Positions 16,192 through 17,510 of a stretch of DNA of 17,510 bases are shown here, piece after piece. Both the position numbers and the translations under genes were made by a program. How positions within the stretch are numbered: the stretch's first letter is position 1; each line of letters opens with the position of its first letter. This DNA comes from an uncultured Eubacteriales bacterium. Its GTDB lineage: Bacteria; Bacillota; Clostridia; Oscillospirales; QAMX01. The stretch spans positions 1 through 17,510 of the forward strand of contig CAJLFQ010000045.1 of the NCBI GenBank assembly GCA_905205975.1. The letters are read 5' to 3'. The notes beneath the pieces are model-generated. The model did no database searches. It was not told where the DNA came from and saw only the letters and a program-made list of their open reading frames with translations.

Positions 16192-17487
16192 TTGGTCTGG
16201 GACAAAAATGAACAACTCTCCCGCGAAGAAATGCGGGCTTTACAAGGCAAACGCCTGCATGATACCGTTGAACGCGTCTATCATGCCGTTGAGCCGTACC
16301 GGCTGCGGATGCAGGCGGCTGGCATTACGCCGGACGACATTCAGACGGTTGATGATTTGAAAAAACTGCCGTTCACCTATAAGCAGGATCTGCGTGACAA
16401 TTACCCATTTGGCCTGTTTGCCGTCCCGATGGACGACGTGGTTCGGATTCATGCTTCTTCCGGCACAACCGGAAAGCAGACCGTTGTCGGCTATACGCGC
16501 AAGGATCTGGAAACATGGGGCGGCGTCATGGCCAGAACATTTACGGCAGGCGGCATTACCAAAAAAGACATTGGCCACATCTCCTATGGCTATGGTCTGT
16601 TTACTGGCGGGCTCGGCGCGCACGGCGGCAGCGAAACCATCGGCTGCGCAACTGTGCCTGTTTCAACCGGCAATACAAGCCGCCAGATTAAGATTTTGCA
16701 GGATTTCGGCTGCACGTTTATCTGCTGTACGCCTTCCTATGCGCTGTATATTGCGGAGACGTTGGAGGAGATGGGCATTGACCCAGCCTCGCTGCCGCTG
16801 CGCGTCGGCTTTTTCGGCGCGGAACCATGGACTGAAAACATGCGGAAAGAGATTGAAAGCCGCCTAAAAATCACGACGCGTGATATTTACGGCCTTTCTG
16901 AAGTGATTGGCCCGGGCGTCGCATTTGAATGCGAATGTCAGAATGGGCTTCACATCAGCGAAGATCACTTTATTCCGGAGATTATCGACCCGGAAACCGG
17001 CGAGGTTTTGCCGGAGGGCTCTGCCGGTGAGCTTGTCTTTACCTGCATCACCAAAGAAGCGCTCCCCTTGATCCGGTACCGCACGCATGACGTTTCGCGT
17101 TTGATCACAGAACCCTGCGCCTGTGGCCGCACCCTCATCAAAATGACAAAACCGGCCGGGCGGACGGATGATATGCTGATCATTCGCGGGGTCAATGTGT
17201 TCCCGTCGCAGATTGAATCGGTCCTCTTGGAATATGCTGCTGCAGCGCCGTATTACCTGCTGGTGGTTGACCGCGTCGGCATTTTGGATACGCTGGAGGT
17301 TCAGGTTGAGTTGACCGAAGAGGCCTTCTCCGATCAGGTTCGCGGCCTTGAAAAACTCGGAAAAGATATCCGCCGCAGCATTGAATCCACACTGGGAATT
17401 GCCGTTCAGGTGAAACTCGTCGAGCCGCGCACGCTGCCGCGTGTAGAAGGAAAAGCGAAGCACATTCTGGACAAACGCGTCCTGTGA
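16192..17487 (+). CDS. paaK: Phenylacetate-CoA ligase 2 (canonical motifs, TTG start)
   Basis: AMP-forming arylacetate:CoA ligase, 431 residues. It carries the textbook PaaK motif set: DNYPFGLFAVP, HASSGTTGKQTVVGYT (P-loop from 87), YGYGLFTGGLGAHGG, GNTSRQI, CTPSYALYIAE, FFGAEPWTENMR, YGLSEVIGPGV, RTDDMLIIRGVNVFPSQIE and a C-terminal GKAKHI. The only workable start is TTG 16192 (reads MVWDKNEQLSREEM, the standard family opening) with AAAGGA 10 nt upstream; no ATG occurs nearby in frame. It closes the visible operon, 45 nt after iorB, and probably supplies or consumes the arylacetyl-CoA handled by IorAB. Its paralogue at 12448 lies on the other side of iorAB. Whether it works toward activation or toward acid release is not decided by sequence. 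Confidence 0.95.
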   Translation: MVWDKNEQLSREEMRALQGKRLHDTVERVYHAVEPYRLRMQAAGITPDDIQTVDDLKKLPFTYKQDLRDNYPFGLFAVPMDDVVRIHASSGTTGKQTVVGYTRKDLETWGGVMARTFTAGGITKKDIGHISYGYGLFTGGLGAHGGSETIGCATVPVSTGNTSRQIKILQDFGCTFICCTPSYALYIAETLEEMGIDPASLPLRVGFFGAEPWTENMRKEIESRLKITTRDIYGLSEVIGPGVAFECECQNGLHISEDHFIPEIIDPETGEVLPEGSAGELVFTCITKEALPLIRYRTHDVSRLITEPCACGRTLIKMTKPAGRTDDMLIIRGVNVFPSQIESVLLEYAAAAPYYLLVVDRVGILDTLEVQVELTEEAFSDQVRGLEKLGKDIRRSIESTLGIAVQVKLVEPRTLPRVEGKAKHILDKRVL

Positions 17488-17510
17488 CATGCAAAATATG
17501 ATGTATATAG

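Noticed and set aside
17489..17510. Possible start of a further gene (ATG at 17489) after the second ligase
   Set aside because: Only seven codons are visible, with no clear ribosome site; an ACT-domain gene is often found at this place, but nothing here supports it.

Overview
The window reads as bacterial chromosome from an anaerobic member of the Bacillota (Clostridia or Negativicutes; sequence alone does not decide between them). Reasons: a full-length single-chain pyruvate:ferredoxin oxidoreductase, an oxygen-sensitive indolepyruvate:ferredoxin oxidoreductase, strong AGGAGG/AAAGGA-type ribosome binding sites, compact operons with ATGA overlaps, and Firmicute-type DHHW and MBOAT surface-acetylation genes. 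No tRNA, rRNA, CRISPR array, IS element or phage gene was seen.

Layout. (1) 1-2091, plus strand: 3' end of an MBOAT O-acyltransferase and a DHHW/AlgX-like protein, a two-gene cell-envelope acetylation unit closed by an 18-bp hairpin. (2) 2317-5032, plus strand: a small unit behind a near-consensus promoter. It holds a cysteine-rich 64-residue peptide, a hairpin, an ORF that is only the C-terminal SPASM part of a radical SAM peptide maturase, a complete ABC exporter, and a short frameshifted ORF. This looks like a ranthipeptide/sactipeptide-type RiPP locus that has lost the radical SAM catalytic half of its maturase. (3) 5072-5172: two back-to-back terminators between convergent units. (4) 5196-8816, minus strand: pyruvate:ferredoxin oxidoreductase, with its own promoter, a palindrome over the -35 box and a folded leader of about 128 nt. 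(5) 9206-10423, plus strand: an ApgM-type phosphoglycerate mutase family protein, divergent from the oxidoreductase, with a terminator-like hairpin just before its RBS. (6) 10588-17487, plus strand: a promoter, a long attenuator-like leader with a possible leader peptide, then a sodium:solute symporter, phenylacetate-CoA ligase 1, iorA, iorB and phenylacetate-CoA ligase 2.

How the genes fit together. The last operon makes a coherent aryl-acid module: the symporter could move arylacetates, the two ligases interconvert arylacetate and arylacetyl-CoA, and IorAB interconverts arylacetyl-CoA and arylpyruvate with ferredoxin. It can run as aromatic amino-acid fermentation or in reverse as arylacetate salvage into Phe/Tyr/Trp. 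Reduced ferredoxin links it to the pyruvate oxidoreductase next door. The most unusual parts are the broken RiPP-like locus and the attenuator leader of the aryl-acid operon.
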